From the NCBI RefSeq assembly GCF_002970975.1, contig NZ_PNFA01000006.1, forward strand, positions 186,001 through 250,000: 64,000 bases of DNA, in the 5' to 3' direction. A program made the position numbers and the translations under genes. The notes beneath the pieces are model-generated. The model was not told where the DNA came from, did not search any database, and worked only from the letters and a program-made list of their open reading frames with translations. The DNA is from Microbacterium halophytorum. Lineage in GTDB: Bacteria > Actinomycetota > Actinomycetes > Actinomycetales > Microbacteriaceae. Positions 29,387-37,794 of this stretch are shown here, piece by piece; within the stretch, counting starts at the first letter, position 1, and the number at the start of each line of letters is the position of its first letter.

Positions 29387-30409
29387 GTGGTCACGATCGG
29401 AGACGTCGCCCGCACCGCGGGCGTGTCGCGCAGCACGGCGTCGTACGCGCTGTCGGGAAAGCGCGCGATCTCCGAGGACGTGCGCCGCCGGGTCGAGGAC
29501 GCCGTGCGCGAGCTCGGCTACTCGCCGAACGCCGGGGCGAGGGCGCTGGCCACGTCGCGCACGCGCACGATCGGGCTCCTCGCCCAGTTCTATGAAGACG
29601 AGTTCGCCCCGGCCATGCTCCAGTACATCCTGGGTGTGTCCGACACGGCTCGCGAACTGGGCTACGACATCCTGCTCGTCACCGAATCCGACGGGCGCAG
29701 CGCGCTGCGGCGCATCACGTCGACCCGCATGGTCGACGGCCTCGTGCTGCTGAACGTCGCCGAGAACGACGAGCGCCTCGCGGTGCTGCGCGCGGCCGCC
29801 CAGCCGGGCGCTCTCGTCGGCCGACCCGCCGATTGCTCGGGCGTCGACGTCTTCGACCTGGACTTCGAGGAGGCCGGCCGCCTCATGGTCGACCATCTGC
29901 ACGAGCTGGGCCACCGCGAGCTGCTCCTGGTGTCGCAGCCGGAGCACGTCGTCGAGCGCGGCGGCGCCTACGTCTGGCGCCTGCAGAACGCGGCCATCGA
30001 ACGGGCCCGCATGCGTGGGATCCGGTTGCACCCGACCTTCGTCCCGGCCCACCAGCCAGAGGTCGGGCGCGCGCTGGCCGAACTGCTCGACGCGCACCCG
30101 AGCGCAACTGGCCTGCTTGTGAACAACGAGGCGGCCGCCGCCGCGCTTCCCACCGTGCTGCACGAGCGCGATCTGTCTGCGCCGACGAATCTGTCGGTCG
30201 TCGGGCGGTACTCCGACGAGTTCGCCCGCACATTCTCGCTGCCCTATTCGTCCATCGAGAGCGCGCCGGACCGGCTGGGGAGCATGGCCGTGCGCGCCCT
30301 GGTGCGTCGGATCGAAGGGCAGCCGGGCCACGACGAACCCCACGTCGTGCGATACCTCTCGCCCGAGCTCGTCGACCGGGGCAGCACGGCCTCCCCGCGG
30401 CACAGCTGA
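29387..30409 (+). CDS. LacI-family transcriptional repressor
   Basis: Repressor of 340 residues: an N-terminal LacI helix-turn-helix (VTIGDVARTAGVSRSTASYA, then LSGKRAISEDVRRRV) and a periplasmic-binding-like ligand domain. It should repress the sugar locus until an oligosaccharide or sugar binds. GTG 29387 is chosen because AAGGAG lies seven bases upstream and the HTH begins at residue 3; a longer frame to 29306 would cross the operators. Two operators precede it (autoregulation) and identical boxes precede the binding-protein gene and the secreted glycosidase gene. Confidence 0.93.
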   Translation: MVTIGDVARTAGVSRSTASYALSGKRAISEDVRRRVEDAVRELGYSPNAGARALATSRTRTIGLLAQFYEDEFAPAMLQYILGVSDTARELGYDILLVTESDGRSALRRITSTRMVDGLVLLNVAENDERLAVLRAAAQPGALVGRPADCSGVDVFDLDFEEAGRLMVDHLHELGHRELLLVSQPEHVVERGGAYVWRLQNAAIERARMRGIRLHPTFVPAHQPEVGRALAELLDAHPSATGLLVNNEAAAAALPTVLHERDLSAPTNLSVVGRYSDEFARTFSLPYSSIESAPDRLGSMAVRALVRRIEGQPGHDEPHVVRYLSPELVDRGSTASPRHS

Positions 30410-30457
30410 CCCCTTTCCCGCACCGAACCTGCAGTACTCGCACCCGCATCACTTTCA

Positions 30458-30471
30458 TCGAACCGGTTCGA
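30458..30471. promoter_or_regulatory. LacI-type operator 3 (binding-protein operon)
   Basis: Perfect 14-base palindrome TCGAACCGGTTCGA, 33 bases before the start of the sugar-binding protein gene. Confidence 0.87.
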
Positions 30472-30488
30472 CAGGATCCGGATCCTGT
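30471..30488. promoter_or_regulatory. 18-base palindrome next to the operator
   Basis: ACAGGATCCGGATCCTGT is a perfect palindrome that shares one base with operator 3 and ends just before the AAGGAGG ribosome-binding site. It may be a second protein site or fold in the mRNA leader. Confidence 0.5.
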
Positions 30489-30503
30489 TCAAGGAGGAAC
30501 ACC

Positions 30504-31757
30504 ATGAATCGCACCCGCACAGTGCTCGCGACCGGAGCGGCTCTCGTCGCCGTCGGCGCCCTCGCCGCCTGCTCGTCCGGCGGTGGCGGCGCCGCCGACG
30601 GCGGCGACGCGGCATCCGGCACCTACACCTGGTGGGATCCGTACCCCCAGCACGACGGCTCGTCCGACTGGGAGAAGCGCGCCCAGCAGTGCGGCGAGGA
30701 CGCCGGTGTGGAGATCGAGCGCACGGCCTACGACACCACGGCCCTGACGAACCAGGCGCTGCTCGCCGCACAGGAGGGCACGTCGCCCGACATCATCCTG
30801 CTCGACAACCCCGCCGTGTCGACGCTCGCCGAGACCGGCATCCTGACCACGACGGAAGAGCTCGGCCTCGACACCTCGGCGATCGACGAGAACCTGCTCG
30901 ACGCCGGCGTGATCGACGGCAACGCCTACGGGGTGCCGATCGGCGCCAACACGCTCTCCCTCTACTACAACGCCGACATCCTCTCCGCGGCGGGGGTCGA
31001 CCCCGCGTCGATCACCGACTGGGAGTCGCTCACGGCTGCGCTCAAGAAGGTCGATGATGCGGGCAGCCGCGGCATCACGTTCGCCGGCATCGGCACCGAG
31101 GAGGGCAGCTTCCAGTTCCTGCCGTGGTTCTGGGGCTCCGGCGCAGACCTGAGCCAGCTCGACTCGCCCGAGGCCGTGTCGGCGCTCGAGCTGTGGAAGA
31201 CCTGGCTCGACGAGGGCTACGCACCCAACTCGGTCATCAACAACTCGCAGAACACGGTGTGGGAGGAGTTCCTCACGGGGGAGTTCGCCTTCGCCGAGAA
31301 CGGCACGTGGCAGTTCAACAGCGCCGCGGAGGCCGACTTCGAGACGGGAATCGTGCAGCTTCCCGCGAAGGACGGCGGCGTCGCGCAGGCGCCGGCGGGC
31401 GGCGAGTTCATCGTCGCGCCCGTGCAGGCGGACGAAGCGCGCTACGACGTCACCCGACAGATCGTCGAGTGCATGACGACCCCCGAGGGCTTCGTCGAGA
31501 CGGCGAACACCTTCGCGTACTACATCCCGCCGACGGCAGAGGGCCAGGAGCAGCTGCTGACCGAGAACCCGGATCTGGAGCCCTGGGTGACCGCTGTGCA
31601 GAGCGCCAAGGGTCGCACGAGCGACGGCCTCGGCACCGACTACCCGCTGATCTCCGAGCAGCTGTGGACGGCAGTGCAGAGCGCGCTGTCGGGCGCCGAG
31701 AGCCCGGAAGAGGCGCTCAAGGCCGCGCAGGCGGCCGCAGAAGACGCCACCAGCTGA
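30504..31757 (+). CDS. Sugar ABC transporter substrate-binding lipoprotein
   Basis: Extracellular lipoprotein of 417 residues, family 1 (MalE-like) solute-binding protein. It has a signal peptide with lipobox LAAC (lipidated Cys23), then a Gly-rich linker and the binding fold (TWWDPYP, PDIILLDNPAVSTLAE, GVPIGANTLSLYYN). A strong AAGGAGGA site precedes ATG 30504. It opens an operon with two permeases and two glycosidases. The substrate is probably an oligosaccharide of the glycan attacked by the neighbouring enzymes, an inference from context. Confidence 0.92.
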   Translation: MNRTRTVLATGAALVAVGALAACSSGGGGAADGGDAASGTYTWWDPYPQHDGSSDWEKRAQQCGEDAGVEIERTAYDTTALTNQALLAAQEGTSPDIILLDNPAVSTLAETGILTTTEELGLDTSAIDENLLDAGVIDGNAYGVPIGANTLSLYYNADILSAAGVDPASITDWESLTAALKKVDDAGSRGITFAGIGTEEGSFQFLPWFWGSGADLSQLDSPEAVSALELWKTWLDEGYAPNSVINNSQNTVWEEFLTGEFAFAENGTWQFNSAAEADFETGIVQLPAKDGGVAQAPAGGEFIVAPVQADEARYDVTRQIVECMTTPEGFVETANTFAYYIPPTAEGQEQLLTENPDLEPWVTAVQSAKGRTSDGLGTDYPLISEQLWTAVQSALSGAESPEEALKAAQAAAEDATS

Positions 31758-31789
31758 CGCGCACCGCGCGCACGAGAGGGAACCGAGCT

Positions 31790-32740
31790 ATGAGCACCAC
31801 CACGACGATCATCGGGGTGCGGGACGGAAAGGGCGGTCGGCACCTGCGTCGGCGGCTCGACGCGAGCCAATGGGCCGCCGTCGGGTTCGCCGCGCCGCTG
31901 CTGGTGTACCTGATCGTCTTCTACGCATACCCGCTGTGGCGGAACATCGACCTGTCGATCCACGACTACACGATCCAGGCGTTCGTGCAGGGCGGCGCCG
32001 AGTTCGTGGGCTTCGCGAACTACGCGGAGATCTTCGGCTCGGAGATGTTCCCGACGGCGTTCGCGAACACCCTGCTGTTCACGATCGGGTCGATCATCCC
32101 GCAGTTCGCGATCGGCCTGGCGCTGGCGGTGTTCTTCAAGTCGCACTTCCGGCTCTCGAACGTGCTGCGCGCGCTGTTCCTCGTGCCGTGGCTGCTGCCG
32201 CTGATCGTGTCGGCATCCACCTGGGCGTGGATGCTGAACAGCGACAACGGCATCGTGAACTCGCTGATCGTCGCCTTCGGCGGCGACCCGGTCAACTGGC
32301 TCACGTCTCCCGAGACGGCGCTGCTGTCGGTGACGATCGCGAACGTCTGGCTGGGCATCCCGTTCAACCTCGTCATCCTGCATTCCGGGCTCCAGAACAT
32401 CCCGGATGAGATGTACGAGGCCGCATCGCTCGACGGCGCGGGGCCGTGGCGGCAGTTCTGGAGCATCACGTTCCCGCTGCTGCGCCCCGTGTCCGCGATC
32501 ACACTGCTGCTCGGGCTGATCTACACGCTCAAGGTCGTCGACGTGATCTGGGTGATGACGGCCGGCGGCCCTGCCGGCGCATCCACGACGCTGGCGATCT
32601 GGGCGTATCAGGAGGCGTTCGGCACCGGCATCCCCGACTTCTCGCCGGCCGCCGCGATCGGCAACCTGCTGATCCTCATCGCCCTGGTGTTCGGGTTCCT
32701 GCACCTCAGGCTCCAGCGCCGACAGGAGGCATCGTCATGA
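31790..32740 (+). CDS. Sugar ABC transporter permease (MalF type)
   Basis: Inner-membrane permease of 316 residues with six predicted helices and the EAA loop EAASLDGAGPWRQFWSITFP, which docks an ATPase. The N-terminal cytoplasmic segment is basic (GGRHLRRRLD). It starts 32 bases after the binding-protein stop and ends overlapping the next permease by four bases. No ATPase gene is present in the locus. Confidence 0.93.
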   Translation: MSTTTTIIGVRDGKGGRHLRRRLDASQWAAVGFAAPLLVYLIVFYAYPLWRNIDLSIHDYTIQAFVQGGAEFVGFANYAEIFGSEMFPTAFANTLLFTIGSIIPQFAIGLALAVFFKSHFRLSNVLRALFLVPWLLPLIVSASTWAWMLNSDNGIVNSLIVAFGGDPVNWLTSPETALLSVTIANVWLGIPFNLVILHSGLQNIPDEMYEAASLDGAGPWRQFWSITFPLLRPVSAITLLLGLIYTLKVVDVIWVMTAGGPAGASTTLAIWAYQEAFGTGIPDFSPAAAIGNLLILIALVFGFLHLRLQRRQEASS

Positions 32741-33567
32741 CCGGTTCGACCGCGCTCCGCCGCACCTGGTGGAAGACGGCGCTCGGCCTCGCGTTCACAG
32801 GGCTGATGCTCTTCCCGGTGTACTGGATGGTCAACGTCTCCTTCACCCGAACGGGTGACCTGCGCAGCAACCCGCCGCACTGGTTCCCCTGGGATCCCAC
32901 GGTCGAGGGCTATCAGGCAGTCTTCCAGCAGCAGCTCCCCGCCTTGGCGACGAGCCTCCTGGTCGGTCTCGGCTGCGTCGTGCTGACCGTCGTGATCGCC
33001 GCCCCGGCCGGCTACGCTCTCGCGCTGCTGAACCTGCGCGGGGGGAGGAGCCTGAACTTCCTGCTCCTCGTCGCCCAGATGATCCCCGCCGTCGTGATGG
33101 CGATGGGTTTCTACGCCGTCTACAACAGCCTCGGGCTGCTGAACACGATCCCCGGATTGATCATCGCCGACTCGACGATCGCCGTTCCCTTCGGCGTGCT
33201 GCTGTTCACGGCCTTCATGAGCGGCATCCCGCGCGAGCTGCTGCAGGCGGCCAAGGTCGACGGTGCGGGCGCCTGGCGCACGTTCATCTCGATCGTCCTG
33301 CCGGTCAGCCGCAACTCGGCGCTGACGGTGTCGCTCTTCGCGTTCCTGTGGGCGTGGTCCGACTTCATCTTCGCCTCGACGCTGAACCGCAACGGCGATC
33401 TCATCCCGATCACGCTCGGCATCTACAACTACATCGGCAACAACACGACCCAGTGGAACGCGATCATGGCGACCGCTGTCGTGGCATCCGTTCCCGCCGC
33501 CGTGCTGCTCGTCATCGCCCAGCGCTACGTCGCCGCCGGCGTTACTGCGGGCGCGGTGAAGGACTGA
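32737..33567 (+). CDS. Sugar ABC transporter permease (MalG type)
   Basis: Second permease, 276 residues, with an EAA loop QAAKVDGAGAWRTFISIVLP and MalG-like PVYWMVNVSFT at the first extracytoplasmic turn. ATG 32737 overlaps the stop of the MalF-type gene (ATGA), and GACAGGAGG supplies the ribosome-binding site. It forms the channel with the preceding permease. Confidence 0.93.
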   Translation: MTGSTALRRTWWKTALGLAFTGLMLFPVYWMVNVSFTRTGDLRSNPPHWFPWDPTVEGYQAVFQQQLPALATSLLVGLGCVVLTVVIAAPAGYALALLNLRGGRSLNFLLLVAQMIPAVVMAMGFYAVYNSLGLLNTIPGLIIADSTIAVPFGVLLFTAFMSGIPRELLQAAKVDGAGAWRTFISIVLPVSRNSALTVSLFAFLWAWSDFIFASTLNRNGDLIPITLGIYNYIGNNTTQWNAIMATAVVASVPAAVLLVIAQRYVAAGVTAGAVKD

Positions 33568-33578
33568 GGGGAACCGCT

Positions 33579-35507
33579 GTGACGACTCGTATGACACGGG
33601 CGACCGCCCGCCCCGTCGACCCGACGGGAGCACGCCGCGGCCTCGGGCTCGGCGAGCTGCGCCTGGGCGACGGCTTCTGGGGCAGCAGGCAGCGCACCAA
33701 CGCCACCGCCACGCTGCGCCACTGCTACGACTGGATGGAGCGCCTCGGCTGGCTCGCGAACTTCGACGCTGTCGCGTCCGGGCGCACGGGTGCGGACCGC
33801 CCCGGCTGGCAGTTCTCCGATTCGGAGGTCTACAAGCTCCTCGAGGCCGCGGCCTGGCACCTGGGCGGCACGCCGGATCCGGATGCCGAGGAGCTGTTCT
33901 CCGCGCTCGTCGACCGGATCGCGGCCGCGCAGGACGACGATGGGTACCTGAACACCTGCTTCGGCCACGGGAGCCAGCCCGAGCGCTACTCCGACCTGTC
34001 CATGGGGCACGAGCTGTACTGCACGGGCCACCTGCTGCAGGCGGCCGTCGCGCGGTTGCGCACGCGGGGCGACGACCGCCTGGTCCAGATCGCTCGACGC
34101 GCCGCCGATCACGTCTGCCGCGAGTTCGGGCCGGACGGGCGCGACGGCATCTGCGGGCACCCGGAGATCGAGGTGGCCCTCGCGGAGTTCGGCAGGGCGA
34201 CGGGTGAGCCCGCCTACATCGAACAGGCGCGCCTGTTCATCGAGCGGCGCGGCCGCGGCACGCTGGCACCCGTCGCACTGCTCGGGCCCGACTACTTCCA
34301 GGACGACACGCCTGTGCGCGAGGCCGCCGTCTGGCGGGGTCACGCGGTGCGCGCGCTCTACCTCGCCGCCGGTGCGCTCGACGTTGCCGTCGAGGTCGGC
34401 GACGAGGGACTGCGGGATGCCGTCGAGCGGCAGTGGACGCGTTCGGTCGAACGCCGCACCTACCTCACGGGCGGGATGGGCTCGCGCCACCAGGACGAGG
34501 GCTTCGGCGACGACTGGGAGCTGCCGCAGGATCGCGCCTACTGCGAGACCTGTGCGGGCATCGCCTCGATCATGGTGTCGTGGCGCCTGCTGCTGGCGAC
34601 GGGGGAGGTGCGGTACGCCGACCTGATCGAGCGCACGATGTACAACGTCGTCGCGACGAGCCCCAGCGCCGACGGGCGGGCCTTCTTCTACGCCAACCCC
34701 CTGCACCAGCGAACGGCCGGCGCCGATGTGCGCCCCGACGCGGTGAATCCGCGGGCCGAGGGCGGCGTGCGGGCACCCTGGTTCGACGTGTCGTGCTGCC
34801 CGACGAACGTGGCGCGCACGCTCGCCTCCTGGCAGACGTACGCGGCCTTCGTCGATGCGTCCGGTGATACCGAGGCCCTCGTGGTGGCGCAGTACGCGGC
34901 GGGCGGAATCGACGTCGCGCTCGCCGCGGGCTCCCTGCGCTGCGATGTCTCCACGGCCTACCCGGATGACGGCAGCGTCCGGATCACGGTGAACGAGGCG
35001 CCCGACGCGCCCGTCACGCTGCGCCTGCGCGTCCCGCACTGGGCGCACGGTGCGGAGCTGACGGCGCCGGGCGGGCGCGCGCGCATCGTCGAGCCCGGAT
35101 GGGCGGAGGTGACTGCCGCGTTCGCACCCGGTGACGTGATCGCACTGTCGCTTCCGACGGCACCGCGCCTGACCTGGCCCGACGATCGTGTCGACGCTGC
35201 GCGCGGCACCGTCGCCGTCGAGCGCGGGCCGCTCGTGCTCTGCGCCGAGTCGACCGACCTGCCCGCCGGCGCGGGCATCGGAGACATCGCGCTCCTGCCC
35301 GGTGCCGTGCCTCGCGCCGACCGTGACGGAGCGGTCGTGAGCGCCGTGCTGCGGCGCCCGCTCCCGCCCCGGGAGGGGGGTCCGCCGTTCGGGCCGGAAG
35401 AGCCGGTGCGCGCCGATCGCGATCCCGTCGACCTGCGGCTCGTTCCGTATCACCGCTGGGCCGAGCGCGGACCAGCCACGATGCGCGTGTTCCTGCCCCT
35501 CGGCTGA
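33579..35507 (+). CDS. GH127 glycosidase, beta-L-arabinofuranosidase-like
   Basis: Cytoplasmic enzyme of 642 residues, no signal peptide. It matches GH127: an (alpha/alpha)6 barrel with ETC (Glu323, Cys325) and DVSCCPTN (Cys406, Cys407). These line up with the zinc-binding Glu338, Cys340, Cys417 and Cys418 of the characterised HypBA1 from Bifidobacterium longum; the Cys equivalent to 417 is the nucleophile there. The reaction is hydrolysis of beta-L-arabinofuranosides, though some GH127 members differ in substrate. GTG 33579 is used, with GAGGGGA upstream; it starts 11 bases after the permease stop, in the same operon. Confidence 0.9.
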   Translation: MTTRMTRATARPVDPTGARRGLGLGELRLGDGFWGSRQRTNATATLRHCYDWMERLGWLANFDAVASGRTGADRPGWQFSDSEVYKLLEAAAWHLGGTPDPDAEELFSALVDRIAAAQDDDGYLNTCFGHGSQPERYSDLSMGHELYCTGHLLQAAVARLRTRGDDRLVQIARRAADHVCREFGPDGRDGICGHPEIEVALAEFGRATGEPAYIEQARLFIERRGRGTLAPVALLGPDYFQDDTPVREAAVWRGHAVRALYLAAGALDVAVEVGDEGLRDAVERQWTRSVERRTYLTGGMGSRHQDEGFGDDWELPQDRAYCETCAGIASIMVSWRLLLATGEVRYADLIERTMYNVVATSPSADGRAFFYANPLHQRTAGADVRPDAVNPRAEGGVRAPWFDVSCCPTNVARTLASWQTYAAFVDASGDTEALVVAQYAAGGIDVALAAGSLRCDVSTAYPDDGSVRITVNEAPDAPVTLRLRVPHWAHGAELTAPGGRARIVEPGWAEVTAAFAPGDVIALSLPTAPRLTWPDDRVDAARGTVAVERGPLVLCAESTDLPAGAGIGDIALLPGAVPRADRDGAVVSAVLRRPLPPREGGPPFGPEEPVRADRDPVDLRLVPYHRWAERGPATMRVFLPLG

Positions 35508-35545
35508 CGGCGCCGATGACTCACCCTGAACTGAAGGAGACAGCT

Positions 35546-37600
35546 GTGACCGAGGTTTCACTCATCGAGGTCGACGGGCAGCGCCTGATCTGGCGCGGCG
35601 GCGGCGAGACGCTCGTCGTCGAACCGTGGGGGCGCGACAGCGTGCGCGTGCGCGCCGCGCTGATGCGTGAGATCGACGATGACGACTGGGCGCTGCTGCC
35701 GCCGACCGCCGGAGCGCATGCCGCGGTGGAGGCGGAGCTGACCGACGCGGGCGCTGTGCTCCGAAACGGTGAGATCGTGGTCGAGCTGACGACGTCGGCG
35801 TGGTTCCAGGAGATCGTCGGGCACGACGTCACGGCGTGCGAGCTGACCTTCCGCAACGCGCAGGGCCGCGTGCTGTTCCGGGAACTGCGCAGGGGCGGCT
35901 CGCTCAACCTGCGCGCGAGGAACCTGCGCCCGAGACAGGGCGACGACGGCATCGTGCTCACGGCGGCCTTCGAGGCCGACGCCGACGAACATCTCGTCGG
36001 CATGGGGCAGTACCAGCAGGCCGTTCTCGACCTGAAGGGCTCCACGCTCGAGCTCGCTCATCGCAACTCGCAGGCGAGCGTGCCGTTCGTCGTCTCGAGC
36101 GCCGGGTACGGCTTCCTCTGGCACAACCCCGCCATCGGCCGAGCCACGTTCGCCCGGAACCGTACGGAGTGGCATGCCGAGTCGACGACGCAGCTCGACT
36201 ACTGGGTCACGGCGGGCCCGACGCCCGCGCGTATCGCCTCGGCATACGCCGACGCGACGGGGCACGCCCCGATGATGCCGGAGCGGGGCCTCGGGCTCTG
36301 GCAGAGCAAGCTGCGCTACGCCGACCAGGAGGAGCTGCTCACCGCGGCCAGCGGCCACCGCGAGCGAGGGCTGCCGCTCGAGGTGATCGTGGCCGACTTC
36401 TTCCACTGGCCGAAGATGGGCGACTTCCGCTTCGAGGACGAGTTCTGGCCCGATCCGGATGCGATGGTCGCCGAACTGCGGGCGATGGGCGCCGAGCTGA
36501 TGGTGTCGGTCTGGCCGCAGGTGTCGCTGGCGTCGGAGAACTTCGCGCACCTGCGCGCCAACAACCTGCTGGTGCGCTCGGACCGCGGAGTCGACGTGCA
36601 GATGTCGTTCGAGGGCCCCAGCGTGTTCCTCGACGTGACGAACCCGGCGGCGCGGGAGTGGCTGTGGCAGACGTGCAGGCGCAACTACGGCGCCCACGGC
36701 GTGCGCACGTTCTGGCTCGACGAGGCCGAACCGGAGTTCGGCGTGTACGACTACGACGCGTACCGCACCCACCTCGGCCCGTACCAGCGGGTCGGCAACA
36801 TCTACCCCCAGGCGTTCGCCAGGGCGTTCTACGAGGGACAGGCCGCCGACGGCGAGACCGAGATCGTCAACCTCGTGCGCTGCGCGTGGGCGGGCAGCCA
36901 GCGCTTCGGCGCGCTGGCCTGGTCGGGCGACGTCTCGTCGACGTGGGAGGACCTGCGGCGCCAGATCACGGCGGGCATCCACATGGGCGCGGCGGGCATC
37001 CCGTGGTTCACGACCGACATCGGAGGGTTCCACAACGGCCGGGTCGACGACCCGGCGTTCCACGAGCTCCTCGTGCGCTGGTTCCAGCTCGGCGTCTTCA
37101 GCCCCGTGCTGCGCATGCACGGCGACCGGCTGCCGTACCGCGACGTCGCGGCGGCCGACGGTTCGCGTCGGCTGCGCTCGGGCGGGCCGAACGAGCTGTG
37201 GAGCTTCGGCGATGAGGTCTACGAGATCCTCGCCCGCTGCACCCGCCTGCGTGAGGGCCTGCGCGACTACGTGCGCGACGCGATGCGCGACGCGCACGAG
37301 AACGGTCAGCCCGTGATGCGCGGGCTGTTCCACGAGTTCCCGGATGACCCCCGCGCGTGGCAGATCGAGGACCAGTTCCTGCTGGGCGCCGACCTGCTCG
37401 TCGCTCCGGTCGTCGAACCCGGTGCGCGGGAGCGCGATGTGCACCTGCCCGCCGGCGCACGCTGGACCGACGCGGCCACGAGGGAGGAGCACCCGGGCGG
37501 CCAGTCGGTGCGCGTCAGCGCCCCTCTCGATGTCATCCCCGTGTTCCTCCGCGACGGCGCGCGGCCGGAACTGATCGGGGCGACGGCGACGGGCGCATAG
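35546..37600 (+). CDS. GH31 glycosidase, alpha-xylosidase-like
   Basis: Cytoplasmic enzyme of 684 residues in GH31: an N-terminal beta-sandwich, then a TIM barrel with the nucleophile Asp392 in FWLDEAEPE and the acid/base Asp462 in WSGDVSSTWEDL, plus a C-terminal beta domain. The WLDEAEPE form is closer to alpha-xylosidase-type members than to starch alpha-glucosidases, but alpha-galactosidase or other activities are possible. GTG 35546 is preferred over ATG 35516 because GAAGGAGA sits just upstream of it. It is the last gene of the importer operon. Confidence 0.88.
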   Translation: MTEVSLIEVDGQRLIWRGGGETLVVEPWGRDSVRVRAALMREIDDDDWALLPPTAGAHAAVEAELTDAGAVLRNGEIVVELTTSAWFQEIVGHDVTACELTFRNAQGRVLFRELRRGGSLNLRARNLRPRQGDDGIVLTAAFEADADEHLVGMGQYQQAVLDLKGSTLELAHRNSQASVPFVVSSAGYGFLWHNPAIGRATFARNRTEWHAESTTQLDYWVTAGPTPARIASAYADATGHAPMMPERGLGLWQSKLRYADQEELLTAASGHRERGLPLEVIVADFFHWPKMGDFRFEDEFWPDPDAMVAELRAMGAELMVSVWPQVSLASENFAHLRANNLLVRSDRGVDVQMSFEGPSVFLDVTNPAAREWLWQTCRRNYGAHGVRTFWLDEAEPEFGVYDYDAYRTHLGPYQRVGNIYPQAFARAFYEGQAADGETEIVNLVRCAWAGSQRFGALAWSGDVSSTWEDLRRQITAGIHMGAAGIPWFTTDIGGFHNGRVDDPAFHELLVRWFQLGVFSPVLRMHGDRLPYRDVAAADGSRRLRSGGPNELWSFGDEVYEILARCTRLREGLRDYVRDAMRDAHENGQPVMRGLFHEFPDDPRAWQIEDQFLLGADLLVAPVVEPGARERDVHLPAGARWTDAATREEHPGGQSVRVSAPLDVIPVFLRDGARPELIGATATGA

Positions 37601-37634
37601 ACCCGGGCCGTGCGACCCCGTGCGGCCCCGAAGA

Positions 37635-37644
37635 GAACCGGTTC
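37635..37644. promoter_or_regulatory. LacI-type operator 4 (secreted glycosidase)
   Basis: Another exact GAACCGGTTC, in the 194-base gap between the GH31 gene and the secreted enzyme gene, about 150 bases before its ATG. This suggests a separate, co-regulated promoter. Nothing else is recognisable in this gap. Confidence 0.8.
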
Positions 37645-37794
37645 GGCGAGAGGAGGAAGCCGCACGCACCCGGCGCGCCCGTGCTCGGCACAGCGCGCCG
37701 AACAGGAACGGCCACGGGATGCGGCCGCGGAAGAACGGCATCCGAGCCTCGCGTGCCAGGCGCCGCGGGGAACTCCACCCAAGGAAGGCACTCA

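Noticed and set aside
32734..32750. Possible fifth LacI operator (ACCGGTTCGA) at the MalG-type permease start
   Set aside because: Only one half matches the palindrome, and it is within the coding start of a gene already inside the operon.
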